From Paenibacillus silagei (lineage in GTDB: Bacteria; Bacillota; Bacilli; Paenibacillales; Paenibacillaceae), in NCBI RefSeq assembly GCF_017874735.1, contig NZ_JAGGLV010000034.1, forward strand, positions 1-63,385: 63,385 nt of DNA, read 5' to 3'. Position 1 is the first letter of the stretch; each line of letters starts with the position of its first letter. The translations under genes were made by a program, and so were the position numbers. The notes under the pieces were generated by a model. The model saw nothing but the letters and a program-made list of their open reading frames with translations, searched no databases and was not told where the DNA came from. Below, piece by piece: positions 50,682-59,708 of the stretch.

Positions 50682-51448
50682 TGATACTTGTCGTCGATAT
50701 CGGCAATACGAACATCGTGCTGGGCGTCTACCGGGGCAGTGAGCTGCTGCACCATTTCCGGCTGAGCACTGCCCGCGGGTCCACTGTCGATGAATATGGT
50801 GTGATGATCCATAATCTGTTCAGCATGTCGAATCTCTCGTTCAGGGATGTCGAGGGGGTCATCATCTCCTCGGTTGTTCCGCCGCTCGTGCAGGTTATCG
50901 TAGAGATGTGTGTCAAATTCATCGGCAAGGACCCGCTCCTTGTGGGGCCTGGTATCAAAACCGGGCTTAATCTGCGTTATGAGAACCCGCGGGAAGTGGG
51001 GGCGGACCGGATTGTGAACGCGGTTGCGGCGATTGAGCAGTATAAATGTCCGCTTGTCGTCGTTGATTTCGGCACGGCAACCACCTTCGACTGCATTGAT
51101 GCCGGGGCCAACTATCTGGGCGGTGCTATCGTGCCGGGTCTGGGTATTTCCACGGAGGCCCTCTATCTGCGGGCATCCAAGCTGCCCCGGATTGAGCTGG
51201 AGAAGCCCAAGAAGGTAATCGGGCGCAATACCGTACATGCGATGCAGGCAGGGATCATTTTTGGCTATGCCGGTCAGGTTGAGGGTATCGTCAGACGCAT
51301 CAAGCAGGAGATGAACGCTCCCGTTCTCAAGGTTATTGCTACCGGAGGGCTGGCCTCACTGATTGCCAGTGAGACAGAATGTATCGATGAGGTGAATCCG
51401 ATGCTGACGCTTGAAGGATTGCGCATTATTTACAACCGTAACAAATAA
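50681..51448 (+). CDS. coaX: Type III pantothenate kinase
   Basis: A 255-residue enzyme of CoA synthesis. Motifs: VVDIGNTNIVLGVY (phosphate loop) at the N-terminus, NPREVGADRIVNA and VVDFGTATTFDCID. TGATG overlap with nadC couples NAD and CoA genes in one transcript. Confidence 0.96.
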   Translation: MILVVDIGNTNIVLGVYRGSELLHHFRLSTARGSTVDEYGVMIHNLFSMSNLSFRDVEGVIISSVVPPLVQVIVEMCVKFIGKDPLLVGPGIKTGLNLRYENPREVGADRIVNAVAAIEQYKCPLVVVDFGTATTFDCIDAGANYLGGAIVPGLGISTEALYLRASKLPRIELEKPKKVIGRNTVHAMQAGIIFGYAGQVEGIVRRIKQEMNAPVLKVIATGGLASLIASETECIDEVNPMLTLEGLRIIYNRNK

Positions 51449-51499
51449 TCATAAAGATGAACCTATACAGAAGAGAGAGATAGGAGGAGTAGGCACCCA

Positions 51500-52384
51500 A
51501 TGGATAATAAGAAGGACCGGCTGGTCCGGGGGACGGCGATGAACGGAAGAGTCAGAGCGTTCGCTGTCCGTACCACAGAGCTTGTTGATGAATTGCGGCG
51601 CAGACATGATACGTATCCGACGGCTACGGCAGCGCTTGGACGTACGGTTACTGCCGCAGCTATAATGGGAGCCATGCTCAAGGGGCAGGAGAAGCTCGCG
51701 ATTATGGTCAAAGGAAACGGTCCGCTCGGGCAGATTACGGCTGAATCCAATGCCCTGGGAGAAGTTCGCGGCTATGTGCGCAATCCGCATGTTCATCTGC
51801 CAAGCAACAGCATGGGCAAGCTGGATGTTGCAGGGGCGGTAGGCACGGAAGGCTTCATTGATATCAGCAAGGATCTGGGGATGAAGGAGCCGTACCGCGG
51901 CAGTGTGCCTATCGTTTCAGGAGAGCTGGGTGAGGATTTCACCTATTATTTTGCCCTCTCGGAGCAAACGCCTGCTGCTGTAGGACTTGGAGTGCTGGTG
52001 GAGACCGATAATTCAGTCAGAGTTGCCGGAGGCTTTATTATTCAGCTGCTGCCCGGGCTGACCGATGAGGAGATTACCGAGGTTGAGCAAGCGGTTGGAG
52101 CCATGCCTTCGGTTACGTCCGTGCTGGATCAGGGGCTTGAGCCTGAGGAAATGCTGCGGCTGCTGCTGCCGGATGCTGTGATCATGGATGAGCTGGAGGT
52201 CCGATTTGTATGTCAGTGCTCACGGGAACGGATTGAGCAGACTCTGGTTAGTCTGGGTGAGCACGAGCTGGAACGGCTGATCGAAGAAGATGATACGGCA
52301 GAAGTTGTCTGCCATTATTGCAATGAGAGCTATGTATTTAACAAGGATGAACTGCAGGTAATCCTCGATCAAGCGAAGTCATAG
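51500..52384 (+). CDS. hslO: Redox-regulated chaperone Hsp33
   Basis: A 294-residue chaperone activated by oxidation. The zinc-binding redox switch CQCSRE ... CHYC lies at about residues 236-273. AGGAGG-like site precedes the ATG. It follows coaX as in B. subtilis. Confidence 0.96.
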   Translation: MDNKKDRLVRGTAMNGRVRAFAVRTTELVDELRRRHDTYPTATAALGRTVTAAAIMGAMLKGQEKLAIMVKGNGPLGQITAESNALGEVRGYVRNPHVHLPSNSMGKLDVAGAVGTEGFIDISKDLGMKEPYRGSVPIVSGELGEDFTYYFALSEQTPAAVGLGVLVETDNSVRVAGGFIIQLLPGLTDEEITEVEQAVGAMPSVTSVLDQGLEPEEMLRLLLPDAVIMDELEVRFVCQCSRERIEQTLVSLGEHELERLIEEDDTAEVVCHYCNESYVFNKDELQVILDQAKS

Positions 52385-52393
52385 GGCTATGAA

Positions 52394-53338
52394 ATGGTGA
52401 CAAGACAGGAGCGCGCGCTGCGCAATGCCGTTATATTACTTGCTGTGGCAACGCTGGTGCTGGGAGGGCTATTATTCTGGAGCCTGCGTGCCATGGCACT
52501 GCTGAAGGCAGAGACGGCTGAAGGAGAAGCCTCGGATGTCGCTGCTGCCGGAGGACAGCCGGTCACGGAACAGGAATGGATAGAGGAGCTTCAGAAGAAG
52601 CACGGGGAAGAAGTGCTGCTGGGCATGCTGAATCATATCGTGGTGGGCAAGGAAGCCGCAGCGCTGGGAATTATGGTCACGGATGATGAGATTGAACGGG
52701 AACTGAAGCGGGGAATGTCCGGCTACAGCTCGGAGGAGCAATATTATCAGCAGATGCAGTCTGAGCTTGGACTATCCCGTCAGGAGCTGCGTGAGGAGAC
52801 GGCATACCGGCTGACGCTCCAGGCCATAGCAACGGCCGGCATTGCGGTCAGTGATGCGGAAATTGATGATTATCTGAAGCAAAATAGCGAGGGATTCATG
52901 CCCCGCAAGCAAATGCAGCTCTCTATCATCCAGACCTCCACCTATAACGAGGCCAGTACAGTGATGGACCGCCTGGAGCGGGGTGAGGATTTTGCAGTGC
53001 TGGCCCGTGAGGTCTCGATCGACGAGGAGAGCCGCCAGCATGGCGGCAGTATCGGAACGGTCGAGGAGAAGGACCCTTTCTGGCCTGAGGAGCTGCTGGA
53101 GACAGCAGCCGGGCTGGAGAATGGCGATATCGCAGGACCGCTGCAGGTTGACGGGGGGTATGCTGTGATCCGTCTGGAGAAGCTGATTGATCCTGTGAAG
53201 CCGGATCAGGAGGAACTGCGGCGGATGATCGGCCAGCAGCTGAGACTGGAGCAGGCAGCGCCCTTGCAGCAGGTAGAGCGTGAATTACGGGCCAAATATG
53301 ATACAGCAATATATATTGACAACAGCCTGCAAGATTGA
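52394..53338 (+). CDS. yacD: Membrane-anchored peptidyl-prolyl isomerase (YacD/PrsA-like)
   Basis: A 314-residue protein with an N-terminal signal anchor (about residues 11-31; no lipobox), a SurA-like region and a parvulin PPIase domain at about 175-265 (RKQMQLSIIQTS, EDFAVLAREVSIDE, GGSIGTVEE, VDGGYAVIRLE). It should fold exported proteins at the outer membrane face. Ten bases downstream of hslO. Position matches yacD in B. subtilis. Confidence 0.9.
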   Translation: MVTRQERALRNAVILLAVATLVLGGLLFWSLRAMALLKAETAEGEASDVAAAGGQPVTEQEWIEELQKKHGEEVLLGMLNHIVVGKEAAALGIMVTDDEIERELKRGMSGYSSEEQYYQQMQSELGLSRQELREETAYRLTLQAIATAGIAVSDAEIDDYLKQNSEGFMPRKQMQLSIIQTSTYNEASTVMDRLERGEDFAVLAREVSIDEESRQHGGSIGTVEEKDPFWPEELLETAAGLENGDIAGPLQVDGGYAVIRLEKLIDPVKPDQEELRRMIGQQLRLEQAAPLQQVERELRAKYDTAIYIDNSLQD

Positions 53339-53360
53339 TAATATGAAATTAAATATAAAA

Positions 53361-53377
53361 CCTACTGATTTAGTCGG
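53361..53377. promoter_or_regulatory. Imperfect palindrome upstream of cysK, possible operator
   Basis: CCTACTGATTTAGTCGG has CCxACT / AGTxGG symmetry and lies just before a TACAAT (53391-53396). Such a site could be bound by the cysteine repressor CymR, but I cannot match it to a defined consensus. Confidence 0.3.
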
Positions 53378-53512
53378 AAATATTAAGCGGTACAATTACA
53401 ACTGTTAGTTACCCAGGCATTGTGAACCGGGAGCTACGGTAATATATGCTGATAGCATTTGTCATAAGTTCCGCACCCTAATTCATTTATCATTCCAAGG
53501 AGGTTTTTACTC

Positions 53513-54451
53513 ATGGCTAAAGTCGTCAACAGTGTAACAGATTTGATCGGTGGCACACCGCTCGTCCGACTGAACCGGATTGTTCCGGAAGGCTCGGCAG
53601 AGATCTTCCTGAAGCTGGAATACCAGAATCCAGGCTCCAGTGTGAAAGACCGTATTGCCATCAGCATTGTAGAAGAGGCTGAGAAAGAGGGCTTGCTGAA
53701 GCCGGGTGGCACGATTGTAGAAGCGACCAGCGGTAATACAGGGATCGGCCTGGCGCTTGTGGCAGCTGCCAAAGGCTACAAGGCCATTATTGTTATGCCG
53801 GAAACGATGAGCCTTGAACGCCGCAACCTGCTGCGCGCTTACGGCGCTGAGCTCGTATTGACTCCGGGATCAGAAGGAATGAACGGTGCGGTCAAGAAGG
53901 CTGAGCAGATTCTGAGCGAGAATCCGGATTATTTCCTTGCAGAGCAGTTCAAGAACAAGGCTAACGTGAAGATCCATCGTGAGACCACTGGACCGGAGAT
54001 CGTTGAAGCGATCGAATCCGTAGGCGGCCCGCTGGATGCATTCATTGCCGGTGTCGGCACAGGCGGAACGATCAGCGGTGCGGGTGAAGTGTTGAAGAGT
54101 CAATATCCGGGCGTGAAGATCTATGCGGTAGAACCTGCGGCTTCACCGATTCTGGCTGGAGGCAAACCGGGCCCGCACAAGATTCAGGGTATCGGCGCTA
54201 ACTTCGTGCCGGAAATTCTGAACCAGGATATCTATGATGAGATTATTCATGTTGAGAATGATGAAGCGTTCGAAACTGCCCGCCGCGTAGCCAAGGAAGA
54301 AGGTGTGCTGTCCGGTATTTCCTCCGGTGCGGCTGTATTTGCTGCACTGAAGGTAGCGAAGGAACTTGGCGCAGGCAAGAAAATTGTTGTTATCATCCCA
54401 AGCAACGGCGAACGTTACCTGAGCACTCCGCTCTATAACTTTGAAGTATAA
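53513..54451 (+). CDS. cysK: Cysteine synthase A (O-acetylserine sulfhydrylase)
   Basis: A 312-residue PLP enzyme making cysteine from O-acetylserine and sulfide. Motifs: GGTPLVRLNRI, NPGSSVKDRIA with the PLP lysine, EATSGNTGIGLA, GTGGTISG and GISSGAAV. Strong AAGGAGG site. Its product can also bind CymR in B. subtilis. Terminator follows. Confidence 0.96.
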   Translation: MAKVVNSVTDLIGGTPLVRLNRIVPEGSAEIFLKLEYQNPGSSVKDRIAISIVEEAEKEGLLKPGGTIVEATSGNTGIGLALVAAAKGYKAIIVMPETMSLERRNLLRAYGAELVLTPGSEGMNGAVKKAEQILSENPDYFLAEQFKNKANVKIHRETTGPEIVEAIESVGGPLDAFIAGVGTGGTISGAGEVLKSQYPGVKIYAVEPAASPILAGGKPGPHKIQGIGANFVPEILNQDIYDEIIHVENDEAFETARRVAKEEGVLSGISSGAAVFAALKVAKELGAGKKIVVIIPSNGERYLSTPLYNFEV

Positions 54452-54474
54452 TTGCTGAGAATTCAGCTCTTACG

Positions 54475-54522
54475 AAGAGCCTGCCCTATCCGCTTTCACA
54501 GGGATACCGCAGGCTCTTTTTT
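54475..54522 (+). terminator. Intrinsic terminator of cysK
   Basis: AAGAGCCTGC (54475-54484) pairs with GCAGGCTCTT, with inner CCTATCC/GGGATA pairing, then T6. Confidence 0.92.
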
Positions 54523-54621
54523 CGGATAATAAGCATTTATAAGAATTGCGGGCTTTTCAAAGTAACCCTATGTACAGTATACTGACAGGCAATAAACTAT
54601 CGATGAGACGGGAGAATGGTT

Positions 54622-56238
54622 GTGGAGATCTTAACGGCTTGGCAGGACTGGGAGCAGTGGGCAGAGGCAGATGAGGCCTGGAGCGTCCTTCCCCTGATCC
54701 TGAGGAAACGGCAGGACAACCAAGGCTTGCCCCGCAGCTGGAAGCAGGCCTGGGAACAGGCTTCCCCCTATTCGGTTGTCCTGGAGAGCGGCAAGGGCGG
54801 GCGCTACACCTATCTGGGCCTGAGCCCTGTCTCGATCATCGAAGGCCGGGGAGCCGTTGCGGAGAGCTATACTCCCGGAGCCAAGGCTTCGGGGCATATA
54901 GAGTCTGCCGTAACGGAAGGCCAGCCGCTGCAAGTGCTGCAGGCATGGATGAGGGAATATACGTCTCCCCGCCTGCCGCTTGACGGTCTGCCGCCGTTCA
55001 CCGGCGGCTGTATCGGATTTCTTGGCTATGATGTGGCCCGTTCCCTGGAGAAGCTGCCGTCGCTTGCCAGGAACAACCCTGAGTTTCCGGATTATCTGTT
55101 CATGAGACTGGAAGAAGTGTGGATCTACGATGAGCAGGAGCAGCAGCTCTACTGTGCAGTTCATATCTCTGTGCCGGATACTGTATCCGGTAACCTGGAT
55201 GGGCTAAGGAGTTTGTATGAGGCTGCTGTACACCGTGCGGAGCGCATGCTGGAGCAGTGGAGCCTTCTCTACGCACCGGCAGAGCCGGAAGAAGCAGCCG
55301 CTGCAAGGTATGCCGGGCTCACACGCAGGGTGGAGAGCGAGGCCGAGATTACCGGCGAGTGGCCCGGTATGAGCTCGGATTTCTCAGCCGCACCCTTCCA
55401 GCAGGCTGTGCTGAAGGTCCAGGAATACATCCGTGCCGGAGATGTATTCCAAGTGAACCTCTCGCTGCGCCAGCAGGCGCAGCTCAAGTCTACACCTGAG
55501 GACGTCTACGAATGGCTCCGTAGACTCAACCCGTCCCCGTACATGGGGCTGCTCCGCACGCCCGGCTTCGCGCTCTCCAGCGCATCGCCGGAGCTGCTCG
55601 TCAAGCTGCACGGGGACAAGGTCAGCGCCCGCCCCATTGCCGGCACCCGGCGGCGGGGCCATACTCCCGCGGAGGACGCCGCCATGGAGGCGGAGCTGCG
55701 CGGGAGCGAGAAGGAGATCGCCGAGCATATTATGCTTGTCGATCTGGAGCGCAGCGACATCGGCCGTGTCGCCGCCTACGGAACGGTCAGCGTGCCGGAG
55801 CTGCTGACCGTAGAGCGATACTCGCATGTTATGCATCTCGTCTCGCAGGTAGAGGGAATCGTCGCACCCGGCAGGGATGCGTATGATGTCATCGCCGCCT
55901 TGTTCCCCGGCGGCACCATCACGGGCGCGCCCAAGGTGCGCACCATGGAGATCATCGAAGAGCTGGAGCCGGTCCGCCGGGGGCCATATACTGGATCTAT
56001 GGGCTGGATTGACTATAACGGCAATATGGAATTAAATATAATCATACGTACGCTCGCAGTGAAGGACGGAATCGGCTACATTCAGACAGGTGCGGGAATT
56101 GTGATCGATTCAGACCCTTACCGTGAGTACCGGGAATGCCACAACAAAGCCAAAGCGGTAGTAAAAGCCATTCTCTGCAGTGAACGCGAGCAGGAAGAGC
56201 GGGCTGCCCTCGGCGCCGAAGGAGGAAGCGCAATATGA
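54622..56238 (+). CDS. pabB: Aminodeoxychorismate synthase component I
   Basis: A 538-residue chorismate-binding enzyme of the PabB/TrpE family; with PabA it makes 4-amino-4-deoxychorismate for folate. C-terminal motifs: IAGTRRRG, VDLERSDIGRV, FPGGTITGAPKVRTMEII and YTGSMGW. It is assigned to pabB rather than trpE by its operon with pabA, pabC and folP. The GTG at 54622 has GGGA about eight bases upstream; an ATG at 54616 is too close to it. Confidence 0.93.
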   Translation: MEILTAWQDWEQWAEADEAWSVLPLILRKRQDNQGLPRSWKQAWEQASPYSVVLESGKGGRYTYLGLSPVSIIEGRGAVAESYTPGAKASGHIESAVTEGQPLQVLQAWMREYTSPRLPLDGLPPFTGGCIGFLGYDVARSLEKLPSLARNNPEFPDYLFMRLEEVWIYDEQEQQLYCAVHISVPDTVSGNLDGLRSLYEAAVHRAERMLEQWSLLYAPAEPEEAAAARYAGLTRRVESEAEITGEWPGMSSDFSAAPFQQAVLKVQEYIRAGDVFQVNLSLRQQAQLKSTPEDVYEWLRRLNPSPYMGLLRTPGFALSSASPELLVKLHGDKVSARPIAGTRRRGHTPAEDAAMEAELRGSEKEIAEHIMLVDLERSDIGRVAAYGTVSVPELLTVERYSHVMHLVSQVEGIVAPGRDAYDVIAALFPGGTITGAPKVRTMEIIEELEPVRRGPYTGSMGWIDYNGNMELNIIIRTLAVKDGIGYIQTGAGIVIDSDPYREYRECHNKAKAVVKAILCSEREQEERAALGAEGGSAI

Positions 56239-56816
56239 TCTTGGTCATCGATAATTATGATTCCTTTACGTATAACCTGGTGCAGTATCTGGGTGAGCTG
56301 GGGGAAGAAGTTAAGGTAGCGCGCAACGATGAGATCAGCATTGAGGAGATAGAAGCATTAGCCCCCGATCATATTCTGATCTCCCCGGGACCCTGCACAC
56401 CGAATGAGGCAGGCATCAGCCTTGCGCTGCTGCAGCATTTCAAGGGCATCATCCCCATATTCGGCGTATGTCTCGGACACCAGGCGATCGGACAGGCTTT
56501 TGGCGGTAATGTCATCCGCGCAGAGCGCCTTATGCATGGCAAAACCTCACCGATCCACCATAACGGTACCTCCGTATTTGAGGGGCTGGAGTCTCCTTTC
56601 ACGGCGACACGCTATCATTCACTGATCGTGGAACGAGAGAGTCTGCCGGATTGCCTGGAGATTACCGCCGAGACCGCTGAAGGCGAGATTATGGCCCTGC
56701 GGCATAAGGAATACCCGATTGAAGGGGTGCAGTTCCATCCCGAGTCGATTATTACGAATCATGGCCATACCATGCTGCGCAATTTCCTGAAACGGAGAGC
56801 CGGAGAACCGGCATGA
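56235..56816 (+). CDS. pabA: Aminodeoxychorismate/anthranilate synthase glutamine amidotransferase
   Basis: A 193-residue class I glutamine amidotransferase. Nucleophile Cys in FGVCLGHQAIGQAFGG (near residue 78), and the His/Glu pair in VQFHPESI (near residue 170). In bacilli one such subunit serves both PabB and TrpE. ATGA overlaps on both sides couple it to pabB and pabC. Confidence 0.95.
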   Translation: MILVIDNYDSFTYNLVQYLGELGEEVKVARNDEISIEEIEALAPDHILISPGPCTPNEAGISLALLQHFKGIIPIFGVCLGHQAIGQAFGGNVIRAERLMHGKTSPIHHNGTSVFEGLESPFTATRYHSLIVERESLPDCLEITAETAEGEIMALRHKEYPIEGVQFHPESIITNHGHTMLRNFLKRRAGEPA

Positions 56817-57691
56817 AATATATAGGACTTAACAACAAAGCAGTCGACGCCAAAGACGCCGTGGTCTCCGCTCTGGATCACGGCTTTTTGTACGGCATGG
56901 GTCTGTTCGAGACCTTCCGTACGTATGAGGGACAGCCCTTCCTGCTGGAGCGCCATCTGAGCAGAATGGCAGAGGGCTGCCGCCAGCTGGGCATTCCCTT
57001 TGAGCCGGACGTACAGGAGCTGCGGGAATGGATTCGGCTTGTAATGGACAAGAATGAGCTTAGTGAGGCGTATATCCGCTACACCGTTACAGCCGGTGAG
57101 GATATTCTGGGTCTGCCATCCGCAGCCTATAAGCAGCCTAATCATCTGCTCTATATCAAAGCCCTGCCGGTCACACCAACCGGCTTATACACGGAAGGCA
57201 AAGAACTTCAGCTTCTGAACCACCGGCGTAATACCCCGGAGGGTGCGGTAAGGCTTAAATCGCTGCACTATATGAACAACATCCTGGCAAAACGTGAATT
57301 GTCCGGTTATCCGTCCGCAGAGCGAGGAGCCGAGGGACTGATGCTGACCGCACAGGGCGAGGTCGCCGAAGGGATTGTGAGTAATATTTTTTTTATCTCC
57401 AATAAGCGGCTCTATACCCCCGATATCTCTACCGGGATTCTTCCGGGAATTACCCGGGAAATGGTGCTTGAGCTGGCAGCGGCCAGCCATCAGCCCGAAC
57501 AAGGCTTTTACCGCTGGGAACAGCTTGCGGCTGCGGATGAAATCTTCCTCACCAATTCTGTGCAGGAGATCGTACCGGTAAGCACATTATGGAATGGAGA
57601 CCGGCGGGTAACCATAGGCAGCGGGCGTTGTGGAGAGCAGACGGCTGCACTTATGAGACTGTACAGAGAAAGGACGGATATGCTGATATGA
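56813..57691 (+). CDS. pabC: Aminodeoxychorismate lyase
   Basis: A 292-residue fold-type IV PLP enzyme releasing pyruvate to give p-aminobenzoate. Motifs: DHGFLYGMGLFETF, RLKSLHYMNN with the catalytic lysine, and TNSVQEIVPV. Relatives include branched-chain and D-amino acid aminotransferases; the operon fixes the assignment. Confidence 0.94.
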   Translation: MKYIGLNNKAVDAKDAVVSALDHGFLYGMGLFETFRTYEGQPFLLERHLSRMAEGCRQLGIPFEPDVQELREWIRLVMDKNELSEAYIRYTVTAGEDILGLPSAAYKQPNHLLYIKALPVTPTGLYTEGKELQLLNHRRNTPEGAVRLKSLHYMNNILAKRELSGYPSAERGAEGLMLTAQGEVAEGIVSNIFFISNKRLYTPDISTGILPGITREMVLELAAASHQPEQGFYRWEQLAAADEIFLTNSVQEIVPVSTLWNGDRRVTIGSGRCGEQTAALMRLYRERTDMLI

Positions 57692-58545
57692 AGCCGATCA
57701 TCTATGAGCGGACTTACCGCTGCGGAAGCAGCGAGCTGAAATTGGGCAAGCGCACGCTAATTATGGGCATACTCAATGTGACGCCGGACTCTTTTTCAGA
57801 TGGGGGCCTGTGGACAGAGCGGGATAGAGCGGTAGAGCATGCATTGCAAATGGCGGCAGAGGGTGCCGATATTATCGATATAGGCGGGGAATCCACGCGT
57901 CCGGGTCACCAGCCGGTAAGTACTGAAGAGGAATTGGCCCGTGTACTTCCTGTCATTGAGCGTATCCATCAGGCCGCCCCGCATCTCCCCCTCTCTATAG
58001 ATACCTATAAGGCGGAAGTCGCCCGTCAGGCGATTCAGGCCGGTGCGCATATCATCAATGATGTATGGGGAGCCAAGGCCGATCCGCAGATGGCGGCGGT
58101 TGCTGCGCAGGCAGACTGTCCGATCATTCTGATGCATAACCGCCATGACCGTGAGTATAAGGACTTGATCAGCGATATGACGGATGACCTGAGCGAGAGC
58201 ATTCACCTGGCGCTGGCAGCCGGAGTGAAGCCGGACAATATTATTTTGGACCCGGGAATCGGCTTCGCCAAGGACTATGAAGAGAATCTTCAGGTCATGA
58301 CCGGCCTCGGCGCACTGACGAAGCTGGGATATCCGGTGCTGCTGGCCACTTCGCGTAAAAAATTCATCCGTACCGCCCTAGGTCTGCCCGCAGATGATGT
58401 CCTGGAGGGGACCGCAGCTACTGTCGCCTTCGGGATTGCCCAGGGCTGTCAGCTTGTGCGGGTTCATGATATTGCGGCAATGAAACGTACCGTAGAGATG
58501 TGTGACGCCATGTTATATGCAGGTTCACCTGTGCTCTGCGTATAG
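57688..58545 (+). CDS. folP: Dihydropteroate synthase
   Basis: A 285-residue TIM-barrel enzyme joining p-aminobenzoate to hydroxymethyl-dihydropterin diphosphate; the sulfonamide target. Motifs: MGILNVTPDSFSDGG, DIGGESTRPG, SIDTYKAEVA, and ATSRKKF. The ATG at 57688 overlaps the pabC stop; a longer frame upstream only overlaps pabC. Confidence 0.96.
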   Translation: MKPIIYERTYRCGSSELKLGKRTLIMGILNVTPDSFSDGGLWTERDRAVEHALQMAAEGADIIDIGGESTRPGHQPVSTEEELARVLPVIERIHQAAPHLPLSIDTYKAEVARQAIQAGAHIINDVWGAKADPQMAAVAAQADCPIILMHNRHDREYKDLISDMTDDLSESIHLALAAGVKPDNIILDPGIGFAKDYEENLQVMTGLGALTKLGYPVLLATSRKKFIRTALGLPADDVLEGTAATVAFGIAQGCQLVRVHDIAAMKRTVEMCDAMLYAGSPVLCV

Positions 58546-58578
58546 ACTATATTCTTCAAGAGAAGGCAGGTACCCTTA

Positions 58579-58941
58579 ATGGATAAAATGAAGCTGCACC
58601 GCATGGAGTACTACGGTTACCATGGCGTGTTTGAAGAGGAGCGGAAGCTCGGCCAGCGTTATTATATCGACCTTGAGCTGGAGCTTGATTTGCAGGGAGC
58701 AGGGCTCAGCGATGATCTGGAGCAGACTGTGAATTATGCTGAAGTTCATGTTGTAGTCAAAAAAATTGTCGAAACCCAGTCCTTCAAGCTGATAGAAGCT
58801 TTGGCGGAACATATTGCATCCGGGTTACTGGACACTTATACTGTTATCAATGCAGTAACGGTCCAGGTGACCAAGCCGCATCCTCCTTTTGATATTCATT
58901 TCCAGGGAGTCACTGTAGAATTGCGCCGGACGAGAAAGTGA
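58579..58941 (+). CDS. folB: Dihydroneopterin aldolase
   Basis: A 120-residue enzyme giving hydroxymethyl-dihydropterin. Motifs: GYHGVFEEERKLGQRYYIDLEL and NYAEVH; E and K ligand residues in SFKLIEALAEHIA and VTKPHPPF. It is ten bases before folK. Confidence 0.95.
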   Translation: MDKMKLHRMEYYGYHGVFEEERKLGQRYYIDLELELDLQGAGLSDDLEQTVNYAEVHVVVKKIVETQSFKLIEALAEHIASGLLDTYTVINAVTVQVTKPHPPFDIHFQGVTVELRRTRK

Positions 58942-58950
58942 GACAGACTG

Positions 58951-59502
58951 ATGAACATACCTTCTACCTCTGAGGCATCAGAGGCTTATATTGCTTTAGG
59001 GGCTAACCTGGGTGACCGTCAAGGCACCTTGAGAGAAGCCCTGCACCGGCTGGAGCATCACGACAAGATTGAAGTTATGCGCACCTCCCGGGTCTACGAG
59101 ACGGAGCCTGTCGGATATCTGGATCAGCCTCAGTTTCTTAACATGGCGGCTGTTCTGCGCACCACACTAGCACCGGAGGAGCTGCTTCATGTGATGCTGG
59201 ACACGGAGACCCAGTTAGGCCGGGTCCGGGATGTGCGGTATGGACCGAGAACGGTAGATTTGGATTTGCTGTGGGTAGAGGGGTTGACCCTGGACACGCC
59301 GGATCTGACGCTGCCTCATCCGAGGATGCTGGAGCGAGCGTTTGTCCTTCTGCCGCTCAGCGATATCTTATCGCAGAACGAAGAGTCTTCCGGTTTCCGC
59401 AGATTAATTACAACAGCGCTGCAAGACATAGACGGAAAGGCAGGAATTCGCCTGTGGACAACAAACGTATGGGAATGCGGGTCAGAGCGTTCCGGAAGCT
59501 GA
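58951..59502 (+). CDS. folK: Hydroxymethyl-dihydropteridine pyrophosphokinase
   Basis: A 183-residue HPPK. Motifs: YIALGANLGDRQGTL, FLNMAAVLRT, the R-x-GPRTVDLDLLW Mg site and LPHPRMLERAFVLLPL. Its 3' end overlaps yazB by 49 bases. Confidence 0.95.
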   Translation: MNIPSTSEASEAYIALGANLGDRQGTLREALHRLEHHDKIEVMRTSRVYETEPVGYLDQPQFLNMAAVLRTTLAPEELLHVMLDTETQLGRVRDVRYGPRTVDLDLLWVEGLTLDTPDLTLPHPRMLERAFVLLPLSDILSQNEESSGFRRLITTALQDIDGKAGIRLWTTNVWECGSERSGS

Positions 59503-59663
59503 AGGGCTACACGCAGCAGGAACTGGCGGATTCTGTCGGAATATCACTTGCTGTGCTTGGCGCAGTGGAGCGGGGCAACAGACGTTTGGAAGATCAAATT
59601 TTAAATAAAATTGCGGATTTTCTGGAAGTGACGGTAGAGGAATTGGCTCATCCGGCACCCTAA
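59454..59663 (+). CDS. yazB: XRE-type helix-turn-helix protein YazB
   Basis: A 69-residue Cro/CI-type DNA-binding protein (VRAFRKLKGYTQQELADSVGIS, then VLGAVERG). Target unknown. Length and position in the folate operon equal B. subtilis YazB. The GTG at 59454 is eight bases after GCAGGA, inside folK; an ATG at 59469 is an alternative. Confidence 0.88.
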   Translation: MDNKRMGMRVRAFRKLKGYTQQELADSVGISLAVLGAVERGNRRLEDQILNKIADFLEVTVEELAHPAP

Positions 59664-59708
59664 GACCGGGCTGAACGTTACAAATTAAGGTAGGGAAGTG
59701 ATTGGGCC

